Shown piece by piece: positions 1-8,809 of a DNA stretch of 64,000 nucleotides. The notes under the pieces were generated by a model. That model was not told where the DNA came from, did not search any database, and saw only the letters and a list, made by a program, of their open reading frames with translations. Origin of the DNA: Streptomyces albiflavescens. GTDB taxonomy: Bacteria > Actinomycetota > Actinomycetes > Streptomycetales > Streptomycetaceae. Location of the stretch: assembly GCF_014645835.1 (NCBI RefSeq), contig NZ_BMMM01000002.1, positions 934,939-998,938 of the forward strand, written 5' to 3'. Within the stretch, counting starts at the first letter, position 1, and every line of letters begins with the position of its first letter. Position numbers and translations under genes: made by a program.

Positions 1-2
1 TC

Positions 3-380
3 CCGCCGTATGTGAAGCTCAGCGGCGACGACCGCTTCGGCTCGGGCTCCGGCGAGACGGCCTTCGTCAACCTCGACCACCGCGACGACATCAAACGGCT
101 GCTGGTCTTCGTCTACATCTACGACCAAACCCCCGCCTTCGACCGCACGCACGCCATCATCACGCTCTACCCGAGCAACGGCCCCCGCATCGAGATCGGC
201 CTGGAGGAGCGCCATCCGCAGGCCCGGTCCTGCGCGGTCGTGATGATCCAGAACAACAAGGGCGAGCTGACCGTGCGCCGCGAGGTGAAGTTCGTCTACG
301 GCTTCCAGGCCGAACTCGACCGCCTCTACGGGTGGGGGCTGCAGTGGGGCCGTGGCTACAAGTCAAAGGCGGAGCGTTGA
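3..380 (+). CDS. TerD/TerA-like stress protein, 3' part
   Basis: The reading frame is open from the window edge and begins upstream of it. A GTG at 12 lies inside the conserved stretch PPYVKLSGDD and is not the likely start. The visible 125 residues carry the TerD-family beta-sandwich signature: the VKLSGDDRFG and GETAFVNLD strands, an acidic DHRDD loop, a VFVYIYDQTPAF strand, and an end that reads FVYGFQAELDRLYGWGLQWG. TerD-fold proteins are calcium-binding cytosolic stress proteins linked to tellurite resistance, phage resistance and colicin tolerance. The tail resembles the longer TerA-like group more than a short TerD; this is an inference from similarity alone. It converges on another TerD gene at 492-1382 and stands next to the Ter-linked biosynthetic operon, so a role in the same stress module is likely. 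Confidence 0.75.
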   Translation, partial: PPYVKLSGDDRFGSGSGETAFVNLDHRDDIKRLLVFVYIYDQTPAFDRTHAIITLYPSNGPRIEIGLEERHPQARSCAVVMIQNNKGELTVRREVKFVYGFQAELDRLYGWGLQWGRGYKSKAER

Positions 381-491
381 GCCACGGCTGCGGGCATGCG
401 TGCCGCCAGGGGCGGCACGCGTCCCGAGGAGAGCGGCACCCGGTGGGTGCCAGCAGGCGCCCCGGCCCCACAGCGCACCGGATGGCGCCGT

Positions 492-1382
492 CTAACGTCC
501 GATGAACTGCGGCCCCTGCGGTGGCAGCCGGAAGTCCGGGTCGGGGCCGGCGCCCACAGCTTGCGGGAAGCCGTACGCGGGTTGGGCGGCCGGAGCGGTC
601 TGGGGCCCCGGGTAGCCGTAGGCCGGCTGACTGGTGGGCTGGGGATAGCCGTACGCCGGCTGAGCTCCAGCCGGCCCCGCGGGAGCCGTCTGCGGCTGCG
701 GATACCCGTACGCGGGCTGCTGCGGCACCGGCGCGGGCTGCTCGGGCGGCAGCGGCACCGACGTCTCGGGGGCGCCGACGGGCGCGGCCCACGCGGCGGC
801 CTCGGGGGTGGATCCGGACACGGGCGCGGCGGCGGCCTCCGTCTCGTCGACGGAGATCCCGAAGTCGGTCGCGAGCCCCACCAGACCGTCGGAGTAGCCC
901 TCCCCGAGCGCCCGGAACTTCCAGCCCTCACCGCGCCGGTACAGCTCCCCGCAGATCAGCGCGGTCTCCGCGCCGGTCTCCGGCTTGATGTCGAAGTACG
1001 CCAGCGGTTCGCCGTCCGCGACCGCGGCGTCGTACAGCAGGATGCGCAGGGCTCGTACGCGGTCGAAGGTGACGTCGTCCGCCGATGCGACGAGGAGAAT
1101 CTGTCCGACACCGGACTCGACACCGGCCAAATCCGTCTGGATCGTGTCGGTCAGGCCCTCGGTGACGCGTTTCTTGCCGAGTCGCCAGACCTTGCCGGAG
1201 GGGTGGCGGGGCTGGTTGTAGAAGACGAAGTCCTCGTCGGATCGCACACGACCGTCGGGGCCGAGGAGCAGCGCCGAGGCATCGACATCGGGGACACCCT
1301 GCCCGGGCGTCCAGCGCAGCACCGCGCGCACCGCTGTGGCGTCCAGCGGGACGTTCGACCCCTTCAGCATCGCGTGCGTCAT
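492..1382 (-). CDS. TerD-family protein with Pro/Gln/Tyr-rich tail
   Basis: A protein of 296 residues. The first ~190 residues are a TerD domain: MLKGSNVPL start, the DASALLL strand, [11 protein letters not shown], the acidic calcium-site loops around [20 protein letters not shown], and [16 protein letters not shown]. The remaining ~105 residues are low complexity, with at least five YGYPQP/YGFPQ-type repeats and many Ala and Pro. Such tails are common in Streptomyces TerD paralogues and are probably flexible interaction regions. The start at 1382 is preceded by AGGA about 10 bases upstream; an internal Met (1370) is the alternative. It is divergent from the HpcH-PRTase-HAD operon that starts at 1562, with ~180 bases of shared promoter region. 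Confidence 0.85.
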   Translation of the reverse strand: MTHAMLKGSNVPLDATAVRAVLRWTPGQGVPDVDASALLLGPDGRVRSDEDFVFYNQPRHPSGKVWRLGKKRVTEGLTDTIQTDLAGVESGVGQILLVASADDVTFDRVRALRILLYDAAVADGEPLAYFDIKPETGAETALICGELYRRGEGWKFRALGEGYSDGLVGLATDFGISVDETEAAAAPVSGSTPEAAAWAAPVGAPETSVPLPPEQPAPVPQQPAYGYPQPQTAPAGPAGAQPAYGYPQPTSQPAYGYPGPQTAPAAQPAYGFPQAVGAGPDPDFRLPPQGPQFIGR

Positions 1383-1561
1383 GCGGTCATCCTGCCCTCT
1401 CGGTCCTGGTCACGACAACGTGGGGTCTCCCCGGAACCGGCGAGTGTTGGACACGGCCGAGTTACCTGAACTTCATGCCCGATGGGAACCTGTGACATAG
1501 ATCCATACGTACTATTACCGGCCACATCACGTCGGCCAACTAGCCGCCACGGGGGAGTTTC

Positions 1562-2731
1562 ATGCGTCATTTTGGTCACATCGCCCCTGAAGAGCGGCAG
1601 CGCCTCTTCTTCCGGGAACCCGGCGACTTCACCGCCGACTCGCCGGCCCGGGTGCTCGCGGCGGCCCTCGGGGCCACGCTGTACAGCCCGGCGAACCGGC
1701 CGCAGCTGGCCGACGACATCATCAAGCAGGCCGGGCGCGGTGTGGTCTCGATGGTGCTGTGCCTGGAGGACTCGATCGACGACTCGGAGGTCGTGGACGC
1801 CGAGGAGAACCTGGTCCGGCAGTTCACCGAACTCGCGGCACGCCAGGACACCGGTGAGGTCCCGCTGCTGTTCATCCGGGTCCGCTTCCCCGAGCAGATC
1901 CCCGACCTCGTCGAGCGCCTCGGTCCCGCCGTCCGGCTGCTGTCCGGATTCGTGATGCCGAAGTTCACCGAGGAGCGCGGCATGCCGTTCCTCGAGGCGC
2001 TCACCGGTGCCGAGGTGGCGAGCGGGCGGCGCCTGTTCGCCATGCCGGTGCTGGAATCGCCCGAGCTGCTGTACCGGGAGTCGCGCGTCGACACCCTTGA
2101 GGGCATCTCCCGCGCCGTCGACAAGTACCGCGACCGGGTGCTCGCGCTGCGCCTCGGCGTGACGGACTTCTGCTCCTCGTATGCGCTGCGCAGGGCCCCC
2201 GACATGACGGCGTACGACGTCCAGGTCGTCGCCTCCGTGATCGCCGACGTGGTGAACATGCTGGGGCGGGCCGACGGCACCGGCTTCACGGTGACCGGGC
2301 CGGTGTGGGAGTACTTCCGGGTCCAGGAGCGCATGTTCAAGCCGCAGCTGCGCCGCAGCCCCTTCCTGGAGGGGCAGGCGGAGGAGCTGCGTGAGGCGCT
2401 GATCGAGCACGCCATGGACGGCCTGCTCCGTGAGATCACCCTCGACCAGGCCAACGGCCTGCTCGGGAAGACCTGCATCCACCCCTCGCACGTCCTGCCC
2501 GTGCATGCGCTGTCCGTCGTCAGTCACGAGGAGTACAGCGACGCGCAGGACATCCTGAAGCCCGAGCGCGGCGGCGGGGGCGTGCTGCGGTCGGCGTACA
2601 CGAACAAAATGAATGAGGTGAAGCCGCATCGCGCCTGGGCCGAGCGCACCCTCCAGCGTGCCGAGGTCTTCGGCGTCGCCCACGAGGACATCGGCTTCGT
2701 GGACCTGCTCGCCGCCGGGCTCCCGGCGTGA
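1562..2731 (+). CDS. HpcH/HpaI aldolase - citrate lyase beta family protein (Ter operon)
   Basis: A protein of 389 residues with the TIM-barrel fold of the HpcH/HpaI and CitE families, which make or break C-C bonds next to a carboxylate or CoA ester using Mg2+. Visible landmarks are the MVLCLEDSIDDSE strand, RVRFPEQIPDL, the PKFTEERGMPFLEAL region, MPVLESPELLYRE (acidic metal ligand region) and the RLGVTDFCSSYALRR strand. It starts at an ATG with GGGGGAG six bases upstream. The stop overlaps a possible GTG start of the next gene, so the two are probably translated together. Citrate-lyase-like proteins of this type sit beside PRTase/StiP and HAD genes in the Ter-associated biosynthetic operons described by Anantharaman, Iyer and Aravind. 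The real substrate is unknown. Confidence 0.88.
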   Translation: MRHFGHIAPEERQRLFFREPGDFTADSPARVLAAALGATLYSPANRPQLADDIIKQAGRGVVSMVLCLEDSIDDSEVVDAEENLVRQFTELAARQDTGEVPLLFIRVRFPEQIPDLVERLGPAVRLLSGFVMPKFTEERGMPFLEALTGAEVASGRRLFAMPVLESPELLYRESRVDTLEGISRAVDKYRDRVLALRLGVTDFCSSYALRRAPDMTAYDVQVVASVIADVVNMLGRADGTGFTVTGPVWEYFRVQERMFKPQLRRSPFLEGQAEELREALIEHAMDGLLREITLDQANGLLGKTCIHPSHVLPVHALSVVSHEEYSDAQDILKPERGGGGVLRSAYTNKMNEVKPHRAWAERTLQRAEVFGVAHEDIGFVDLLAAGLPA

Positions 2732-2775
2732 GCCGGCGCGAACCGGCGATGCGGAATCCGATCAACAAGGAACTG

Positions 2776-5250
2776 ATGAACGACGCAGTGAACGACGCAG
2801 TGAACGCCTCGGCGAACGACGCGGTGTGGACCGGGACGTGGGTCGCCCAGCGGCTCGGCGTCGAACTCGTAGGTGACGAGAAGCTGAGCGACCTGCTGGG
2901 TCTCGCGCTGCGCCGCAACCCCAGGCGCGCGCATCTGCTCGTGTCGAACGTCCTCGGCAAACACGTACCGCAGTCGCCGGCCGTGGTGTACGGATACGGG
3001 TTTGCGCTCGGCCGGCGGGTGCGAGACCTGCTGGGCGCCGAGGACGCCGGCGCGGCCGTGGTCCTCGGGTACGCCGAGACGGCCACCGGCCTCGGCCACT
3101 CGGTCGCGGACGGTGTCGGCCTCGCGCCCTACCTGCACTCCACCCGCCGCCCGGTCGAGGGCGTCGCCCGGGCGGGCGGCTTCGAGGAGTCCCACTCGCA
3201 CGCCACCTCGCACCTGCTCCTGCCCGAGGAGTCCGGTCTGCTGGCGGGCTCCGGCCCGCTGATCCTCGTCGACGACGAGTTCTCCACCGGCAACACCGTC
3301 CTCAACACGATCCGTGACCTGCACGAGCGCTATCCGCGCGAGCGCTACGTCGTCGTGGCGCTGGTCGACATGCGGTCGGCCGCCGACCTGGGGCGCCTGG
3401 ATGAGTTCGCTCGGGAGATCGGCGCGCGGGTGGACCTGGTGTCCGCGGCGTCGGGGACCGTGAAGCTCCCGGAGGGCGTCCTGGAGAAGGGCCAGGCCCT
3501 GGTCGCCGCGCATGAGACGGCGGCGCCCGAAGCCCCCGTTCGGGGGAGCGCGGACAAGGCCACCCGTGTCCAGCTCGGCTGGCCCCGCGGCGTCCCCGAC
3601 GGCGGGCGGCACGGGTTCACACCCGGCCATCGAATACGGCTGGAGGGCGCCCTGCCCGCGATGGCCGCCCGGATCGCCGACGCGCTGCCGGACGGCGCGC
3701 GGCGCGTGCTCGTGCTCGGCTTCGAGGAGCTGATGTACGCGCCGCTCAGGCTGGCCCGGGAGCTGGAGCAGGTGGTGACCGCCGAGGTGCGCTACTCCAC
3801 GACCACCCGCTCGCCCGTTCTCGCCCTCGACGACCCCGGCTACGCGATCCGCACCCGCCTCGTCTTCCCCGCCCACGACAACCCCGACGACGGCCCCGGC
3901 GAGCGCTACGCCTACAACGTCGCGGGCGCCGGCTTCGACGCCGTCGTCGCCGTCGTCGACTCGGTGGCCGACACCCCTGAACTGCACGCCCCCGACGGCC
4001 TGTTGGCCCAGCTGGCGGGGCACACCCCGAGCGTCCTGCTCGCCGTCGTCCCGTCGTACGTCCCCGCACGGCCGTTGACCGAAAGGCCCTCCATGCTGCC
4101 CGAGCCCCTTCGCGGCCCCGCCTTCTCCTCGTACGCGGCCGACGAAGTCGGCTGGCTGCTCCAGGACCTCTCGGACGTGGGCCTGGAGGCGCCGACCGAG
4201 GAGCGCGAGGAGGCGATCCAGAGCGGCGGCGCCCACTACGCGGAGTCGCTGCCGGTCGAGTACCAGCCGACCGCTCAGTACCAGGAGCTGTTCCACGCGG
4301 CCCTCGACACCTCGGCCGCCCGCATCGCCCAGGCCGTCGGCGCCGTCACCGAGCTGGTGCTGGCCGAAAGGTCACCGCGACCGGTCCTGGTGTCACTGGC
4401 CCGCGCGGGCACGCCCGTCGGTGTCCTGATGCGCCGCTGGGCCAAGCACCGCCACGACCTCGACCTGCCGCACTACGCCGTCTCCATCGTCCGCGGCCGC
4501 GGCATCGACGCCAACGCGCTGCGCTGGCTCGCCGCCCACCACGACCCGGCCGACGTCGTCTTCGTCGACGGCTGGACCGGCAAGGGTGCGATCACCCGCG
4601 AACTGGCCGACGCGATAAGGGAGTTCGAGGCGTCCGACGGCATCACCGGCTTCGACCCGGAGATCGCGGTGCTCGCCGACCCGGGCTCGTGCGTGCGGAC
4701 GTACGGCACCCGCGAGGACTTCCTCATCCCCTCCGCGTGCCTCAACTCGACTGTCTCCGGGCTGATTTCGCGTACGGTCCTGCGTGCCGACCTGGTCGGC
4801 GAGCACGACTTCCACGGCGCGAAGTTCTACCGCGAACTCGCCGGCTCCGACGTCTCCGTCGACTTCCTCGACGCCGTCGCCGCGCACTTCGCCGAGGTCA
4901 CCGACGCGGCCTGCGCCCAGGCCAAGGAGCTCCTCGCCGCCGACCGCACCCCCACCTGGGAGGGCTGGACGGCGGTCGAGCGGATCAGCGAGGAGTACGA
5001 GATCCACGACGTGAACCTCGTCAAGCCGGGCGTCGGCGAGACCACCCGGGTGCTGCTGCGCCGCGTCCCGTGGAAGATCCTCGCGCGCGCCGGAGCGGGC
5101 GCCGACCTCGACCACGTACGCCTGCTCGCCGAGCAGCGTGAAGTACCTGTCGAGGAGGTCGCCGAACTCCCGTACACCTGCGTGGGGTTGATCCACCCGA
5201 AGTACACGCGTGGCGCGACCGGCGCCGACGGCAAGGCGGTGACCGTCTGA
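2776..5250 (+). CDS. Four-domain PRTase - TRSP - StiP - PELOTA protein (Ter operon)
   Basis: About 824 residues from an ATG at 2776, which has AAGGA five bases upstream. A GTG at 2728 overlapping the previous stop would add 16 residues. I read four domains. A phosphoribosyltransferase (about 20-235) has its PRPP loop at ILVDDEFSTGNT. A TRSP-type domain spans about 260-425. A StiP domain (about 440-720) shows the motifs HYAESLPVEY, VSLARAGTPVG, VRGRGID and FVDGWTGKGA. A PELOTA-like RNA-binding end (about 727-824) carries WEGW, EIHDVNLVKPG and YTCVGLIHPKY. In many genomes these parts are separate genes; here they are fused. In the Ter literature this set is predicted to build a nucleoside-like metabolite, with StiP perhaps joining or cleaving bases. 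The biochemical role is not demonstrated. Confidence 0.88.
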   Translation: MNDAVNDAVNASANDAVWTGTWVAQRLGVELVGDEKLSDLLGLALRRNPRRAHLLVSNVLGKHVPQSPAVVYGYGFALGRRVRDLLGAEDAGAAVVLGYAETATGLGHSVADGVGLAPYLHSTRRPVEGVARAGGFEESHSHATSHLLLPEESGLLAGSGPLILVDDEFSTGNTVLNTIRDLHERYPRERYVVVALVDMRSAADLGRLDEFAREIGARVDLVSAASGTVKLPEGVLEKGQALVAAHETAAPEAPVRGSADKATRVQLGWPRGVPDGGRHGFTPGHRIRLEGALPAMAARIADALPDGARRVLVLGFEELMYAPLRLARELEQVVTAEVRYSTTTRSPVLALDDPGYAIRTRLVFPAHDNPDDGPGERYAYNVAGAGFDAVVAVVDSVADTPELHAPDGLLAQLAGHTPSVLLAVVPSYVPARPLTERPSMLPEPLRGPAFSSYAADEVGWLLQDLSDVGLEAPTEEREEAIQSGGAHYAESLPVEYQPTAQYQELFHAALDTSAARIAQAVGAVTELVLAERSPRPVLVSLARAGTPVGVLMRRWAKHRHDLDLPHYAVSIVRGRGIDANALRWLAAHHDPADVVFVDGWTGKGAITRELADAIREFEASDGITGFDPEIAVLADPGSCVRTYGTREDFLIPSACLNSTVSGLISRTVLRADLVGEHDFHGAKFYRELAGSDVSVDFLDAVAAHFAEVTDAACAQAKELLAADRTPTWEGWTAVERISEEYEIHDVNLVKPGVGETTRVLLRRVPWKILARAGAGADLDHVRLLAEQREVPVEEVAELPYTCVGLIHPKYTRGATGADGKAVTV

Positions 5251-6077
5251 TGTCCGCGCCCAAGACGCTCGTCGCCAGCGACCTCGACCGTACGCTGATC
5301 TACTCGTCGGCCGCTCTCGCGCTCACCATGCCGGACGCCCGCGCACCCCGGCTGCTCTGCGTCGAGGTGCACGAGAGCAAGCCGCTGTCGTACATGACCG
5401 AGACGGCGGCCACCCTGCTCACCGAACTCGGTGACACGGCCGTCTTCGTGCCCACCACGACCCGTACCCGCAAGCAGTACCAGCGCATCAACCTGCCGGG
5501 CCCCGCCCCGAAGTACGCGATCTGTGCCAACGGCGGGCACCTGCTCGTCGACGGCGTCTCCGATCCCGACTGGCACGGGAGCGTGATGGCGCGGCTCGCC
5601 ACCGAGTGCGCGCCGCTGGACGAGGTGCGGGAGCACCTGGCGGCCACCGCCGATCCCTCCTGGGTCCGCAAGCACCGGGTGGCCGAGGACCTGTTCGTCT
5701 ATCTCGTGGTGGAGCGCGAGCTGCTCCCCGAGGAATGGGTGAAGGAACTGGCCGTGTGGGCCGAGAACCGCGGCTGGACGGTGTCGCTGCAGGGCCGCAA
5801 GATCTACGCCGTACCCAAGCCGCTCACCAAGAGCGCGGCCATGCGCGAGCTCGCCCGCCGCACCGGCGCGACCCTGACCCTCGCCGCCGGTGACTCCCTC
5901 CTCGACGCCGACCTGCTGCAGGCCGCCGACCGTGGCTGGCGCCCCGGCCACGGCGAACTGGCCGAGGCGGACTGGACGGCGCCCGCGATCACGGCTCTTC
6001 CGGAGCGGGGGGTCGCCGCGGGGGAGCGGATCCTGCGGGAGTTCGTGAAGGCCTGCGACGGACAGGCGTCGATCTGA
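5250..6077 (+). CDS. HAD-superfamily phosphatase (Ter operon)
   Basis: A 275-residue HAD hydrolase of the sucrose-phosphatase/Cof type. Motif I is ASDLDRTLIYS near the N terminus, motif II PTTTRTRKQYQRI, the Lys motif lies around KPLTKSAAM, and the acidic motif is AAGDSLLDADLL. The ATG at 5250 overlaps the previous stop as TGATG, so it is translationally coupled to the PRTase-StiP gene. In Ter-associated operons this enzyme is expected to remove a phosphate from the intermediate made by the PRTase and lyase-like enzymes. The substrate is not known. Confidence 0.88.
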   Translation: MSAPKTLVASDLDRTLIYSSAALALTMPDARAPRLLCVEVHESKPLSYMTETAATLLTELGDTAVFVPTTTRTRKQYQRINLPGPAPKYAICANGGHLLVDGVSDPDWHGSVMARLATECAPLDEVREHLAATADPSWVRKHRVAEDLFVYLVVERELLPEEWVKELAVWAENRGWTVSLQGRKIYAVPKPLTKSAAMRELARRTGATLTLAAGDSLLDADLLQAADRGWRPGHGELAEADWTAPAITALPERGVAAGERILREFVKACDGQASI

Positions 6078-6123
6078 GGCCGGGCGTTACCGTGGGCGGG
6101 GGGCCCGACGTGAGGAGAGCCAC

Positions 6124-6783
6124 GTGGCCAAGGGCAACAGCACTCGACTGACGGACGAGCTCTACGCGTACATGCTCGGTCACAACCCGCCGCTGGACCC
6201 CGTGCAGCGCATGCTGGTCGAGGTCACCCACGTCCAACTCCCGCTGGTGGCGGGCAAGCAGGTCGCCGAGGAACAGGGGGCGCTGCTCGCGTTCCTCGTG
6301 CGGCTGACGGGGGCGCGCCGGATCGTCGAGGTCGGTACGTTCACGGGGCTGTCGGCGCTGTCCATGGCTCAGGCGCTGCCGCCCGACGGGACGCTGCTGA
6401 CCTGCGACATCTCCGAGGAGTGGACGGAGTACGCGCGGGAGGCCTGGGCGAAGGCGGGCGTCGCCGACCGGATCGAGCTGCGGATCGCGCCCGCGCTTCA
6501 GACGCTGCGCGGGCTGCCGGACGAGCCGCACATCGACATGGCGTTCATCGACGCGGACAAGGACAACTACATCGCGTACTGGGACGAGTTGGTGCCCCGG
6601 ATGCGCCCCGGCGGACTGCTCGCCGTCGACAACGTCTTCCTGCACGGCGGCGTCACCGACCCCGAGGCGACCGGCCTCGCCGCGGCGATCAAGGAGTTCA
6701 ACGAGCACGTGAAGGCGGACGACCGCGTGGACAGCGTGATGCTGGCGGTGGCGGACGGGATGACGTTGGCGCGGCGGCGATAG
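6124..6783 (+). CDS. SAM-dependent O-methyltransferase (caffeoyl-CoA OMT type)
   Basis: A 219-residue class I methyltransferase of family 3 (CCoAOMT-like). The SAM site is IVEVGTFTGLSALSMAQALP. The acidic residue that binds the ribose follows in LLTCDISEEW, and the metal/catalytic strand is DMAFIDADKDNYIAYWDE, followed by GGLLAVDNVFLHGGV. The GTG start at 6124 has GAGGAGAG seven bases upstream. It lies 46 bases after the HAD gene in the same direction and could be the last gene of the Ter operon, although O-methyltransferases are not a fixed part of that operon. A paralogue of the same family is at 47623-48294. The acceptor is unknown, probably a catechol or hydroxylated aromatic compound. 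Confidence 0.9.
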   Translation: MAKGNSTRLTDELYAYMLGHNPPLDPVQRMLVEVTHVQLPLVAGKQVAEEQGALLAFLVRLTGARRIVEVGTFTGLSALSMAQALPPDGTLLTCDISEEWTEYAREAWAKAGVADRIELRIAPALQTLRGLPDEPHIDMAFIDADKDNYIAYWDELVPRMRPGGLLAVDNVFLHGGVTDPEATGLAAAIKEFNEHVKADDRVDSVMLAVADGMTLARRR

Positions 6784-6811
6784 CGGGGCGGAGTGCCCCG
6801 CGATCCGGGGA

Positions 6812-7033
6812 TCAGCCGCAGCAGCCCCCGCCGCAGCAGCCACCGCCGCCACCCGCGCGGGGCGCAGGTGCGGGCGCGGCGGACGACGATCCGCCCACCG
6901 AGACGGTCGACAGCAGCTTCACCGTGTCGTCGTGGCCGGCAGGGCAGTCCGCGGGAGCGGAGGACTCCGCCATCGGACGGCTCAGTTCGAAGGTGTCGCC
7001 GCAGGTCCGGCAGCGGTATTCGTAGCGAGGCAT
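6812..7033 (-). CDS. FmdB-family zinc-ribbon protein
   Basis: A 73-residue protein beginning MPRYEYRCRTCGDTFELSRPM, the standard FmdB start. The first zinc pair is CRTC and the second ligand set lies in CPAGHDD. The C terminus, GGGGGCCGGGCCG, is a Gly/Cys tail common in Streptomyces copies that might bind metal. The frame stays open upstream, but the conserved start is the Met at 7033. FmdB domains are named from a putative formamidase regulator; their actual role is unproven. Confidence 0.85.
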   Translation of the reverse strand: MPRYEYRCRTCGDTFELSRPMAESSAPADCPAGHDDTVKLLSTVSVGGSSSAAPAPAPRAGGGGGCCGGGCCG

Positions 7034-7189
7034 GAGGCCCAGATTAGCGGGCGCCCCGCGCCGCCGACGAGGCTTGCCCAGGAAGCTCGCGCTCCCTGGC
7101 CCGCTGGAGGGCCAGCGCGTGGGCCTTGGGTTCTTTCCGGTCGGCGGGGGCCGTGCGTTCTCTCGGCGTCCGCCCGGGGGACCCGGTCC

Positions 7190-7282
7190 GCCGACACCGG
7201 GGTGCGGGAGGCTTCGGGTGGCCGACACGGGGGTGCGGGAGGCTTCGGGCGCCAGACACGGGAGCCCGGGAGACTTCGGGAA
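7190..7282. repeat. 31-bp tandem repeat, three imperfect copies
   Basis: Three head-to-tail copies start at 7190, 7221 and 7252 and share the core GCCGACAC..GGTGCGGGAGGCTTCGGG; the third copy has drifted most. The repeat fills much of the 270-bp gap upstream of the FmdB gene (-). No convincing gene is seen in the gap. Confidence 0.7.
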
Positions 7283-7303
7283 CCCAGGACCGGAGCGGAG
7301 ACC

Positions 7304-8755
7304 TCAGGCTCCGCCGCCCCGCTCCTCACGGATCTGCGAGACCACCCGCGCCACCGTCTGCCGTACCGCCTCGGTCTCGGTCAGGAAGTGCCAGTAGTCG
7401 GGGTGGCGCCCGTCCAGCGTGCCGACGGCACGGTCGAGACGGGCGACGGAGTCGTCGAGCGGGCGGGCGTGTCGCGGGTCGGGGGTGCTGCGGCCCGCCA
7501 TGGCCAGGCGCTGGGCGTCACGGATGGCGAACCGGGTGCGGTCGATCTCCTGCTTCGGGTCCTTCGCCACCGCGTTCAGCCGGCGCAGCCGGTCGCCGGC
7601 GGCCGAGACGGCCTCGTCGGTGTTGTTCAGCAACGCCCGCACGGTGGACAGCAGCGAGGTCGCGTCCGGCCAGCGCTGCGTGTCGCGCGCGGCCTGCGCC
7701 TCCTTCAGCTTGAGCTCGGCCTGCCGTACGCTCTCCGCGGCCTGCTCCGGCACGTGCTGCAGGTCCTGCCAGCACGCGGCCGAGAAGCGCCGCCGAAGCT
7801 CGCTCAGGACCGGCTCCACCTGCCCGGACCGGGTGGTCAGCGCCTGTGCGCGGGTGCGCAGCGAGACCAGCCGGTGGTCGATCTCGGCGGCCCGCTCGGG
7901 CAGCCGCTCCGCCTCCGCGCGCACCGCTCCGGCCTCCCGCGCGACCCGCTCGGCGCGCTCCAGCGTCTCCGGTACGCCGTGCTGTCCGGCCCCCTGGTTG
8001 AGCTTGGTCAGCTCGGGCCCGAGGGCGGCGAGCCGGGCGGCGAGGTCATCGGCCTTGAGCCCCGAACCCCGTACGCCGTCCAACGCGTTCGAGGCGGCCA
8101 GCAGGGCCTGGCGGGCACGCTCGACGGCGGGGGCGAGCCGGGCGAGCTGTGTCTCCGCCTTGCCGAGCAGCGGCCCGAGCCCCCGCTCGAACCGGTCCAG
8201 ATCCCCCTTGACCCGGCCCAGCTCGTCCTTGGCGGCGGTCAGCTCGGTGCGGGCCCGCGCGGCGGCCGACGCCTCCAGGTCGTCGCGGTCGAGGTCGTGG
8301 GCGTCCACGGCGGTGATGTACTGATGACTGGCCTCGTCGATGCGCCGCCCCAGCGCATCGAAGTCGGAGACCGCGCGGCGGGCCGCGGGCGAGTCGTCGA
8401 CGGCCGTGATCGTCTCGATGGAGATCCGCAGATCGCGCTGCGCGGTGTCGAGCTCGTAGAAGGCGGCCGCGGCGGCGTCCTTGGCGGCCTGCGCCTCGGC
8501 CCGCTGACTCTCGGAGCGACCGCCGAACCACCGCCGGGTGCCGCCACCGGCGAAGGCGGCGGGCAGCACGAGCGCGGCGAGCAGCGGCACGGTCATGAGG
8601 GTCAGTGCGTCACGGGTGGCGCGCGAGATTCCGAGGGCGCGGCGAGCCCGGTACCGCCGAGTCGAGGGGCGACGGGGCGCTTGCTGTGCGCATGGCACAA
8701 ACGGCGAGTACGGCTGCGAAGGTGTCGCCGTCACATCCCTCTCCCGTGCTGTCAT
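7304..8755 (-). CDS. Membrane-anchored coiled-coil protein, unknown function
   Basis: A 483-residue protein from the ATG at 8755, which has AAGG about six bases upstream; a longer frame begins at 8800. A basic cytoplasmic N terminus (~50 residues) is followed by one hydrophobic segment, TLMTVPLLAALVLPAAFA. The rest is Ala/Arg/Glu-rich, with heptad-like long helices and few hydrophobic stretches. This predicts a single-pass protein with an extended coiled-coil domain, perhaps a scaffold. I do not recognise a named family. It is followed closely by the lipoprotein gene at 8810-9586, but that gene lies upstream in the direction of transcription and the two could be one unit. Confidence 0.75.
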   Translation of the reverse strand: MTARERDVTATPSQPYSPFVPCAQQAPRRPSTRRYRARRALGISRATRDALTLMTVPLLAALVLPAAFAGGGTRRWFGGRSESQRAEAQAAKDAAAAAFYELDTAQRDLRISIETITAVDDSPAARRAVSDFDALGRRIDEASHQYITAVDAHDLDRDDLEASAAARARTELTAAKDELGRVKGDLDRFERGLGPLLGKAETQLARLAPAVERARQALLAASNALDGVRGSGLKADDLAARLAALGPELTKLNQGAGQHGVPETLERAERVAREAGAVRAEAERLPERAAEIDHRLVSLRTRAQALTTRSGQVEPVLSELRRRFSAACWQDLQHVPEQAAESVRQAELKLKEAQAARDTQRWPDATSLLSTVRALLNNTDEAVSAAGDRLRRLNAVAKDPKQEIDRTRFAIRDAQRLAMAGRSTPDPRHARPLDDSVARLDRAVGTLDGRHPDYWHFLTETEAVRQTVARVVSQIREERGGGA

Positions 8756-8809
8756 CCGCCTTGCCCGGCTGTCATTCTCCCACCGGTTAAGGACGAACAC
8801 ACGGGCCGG

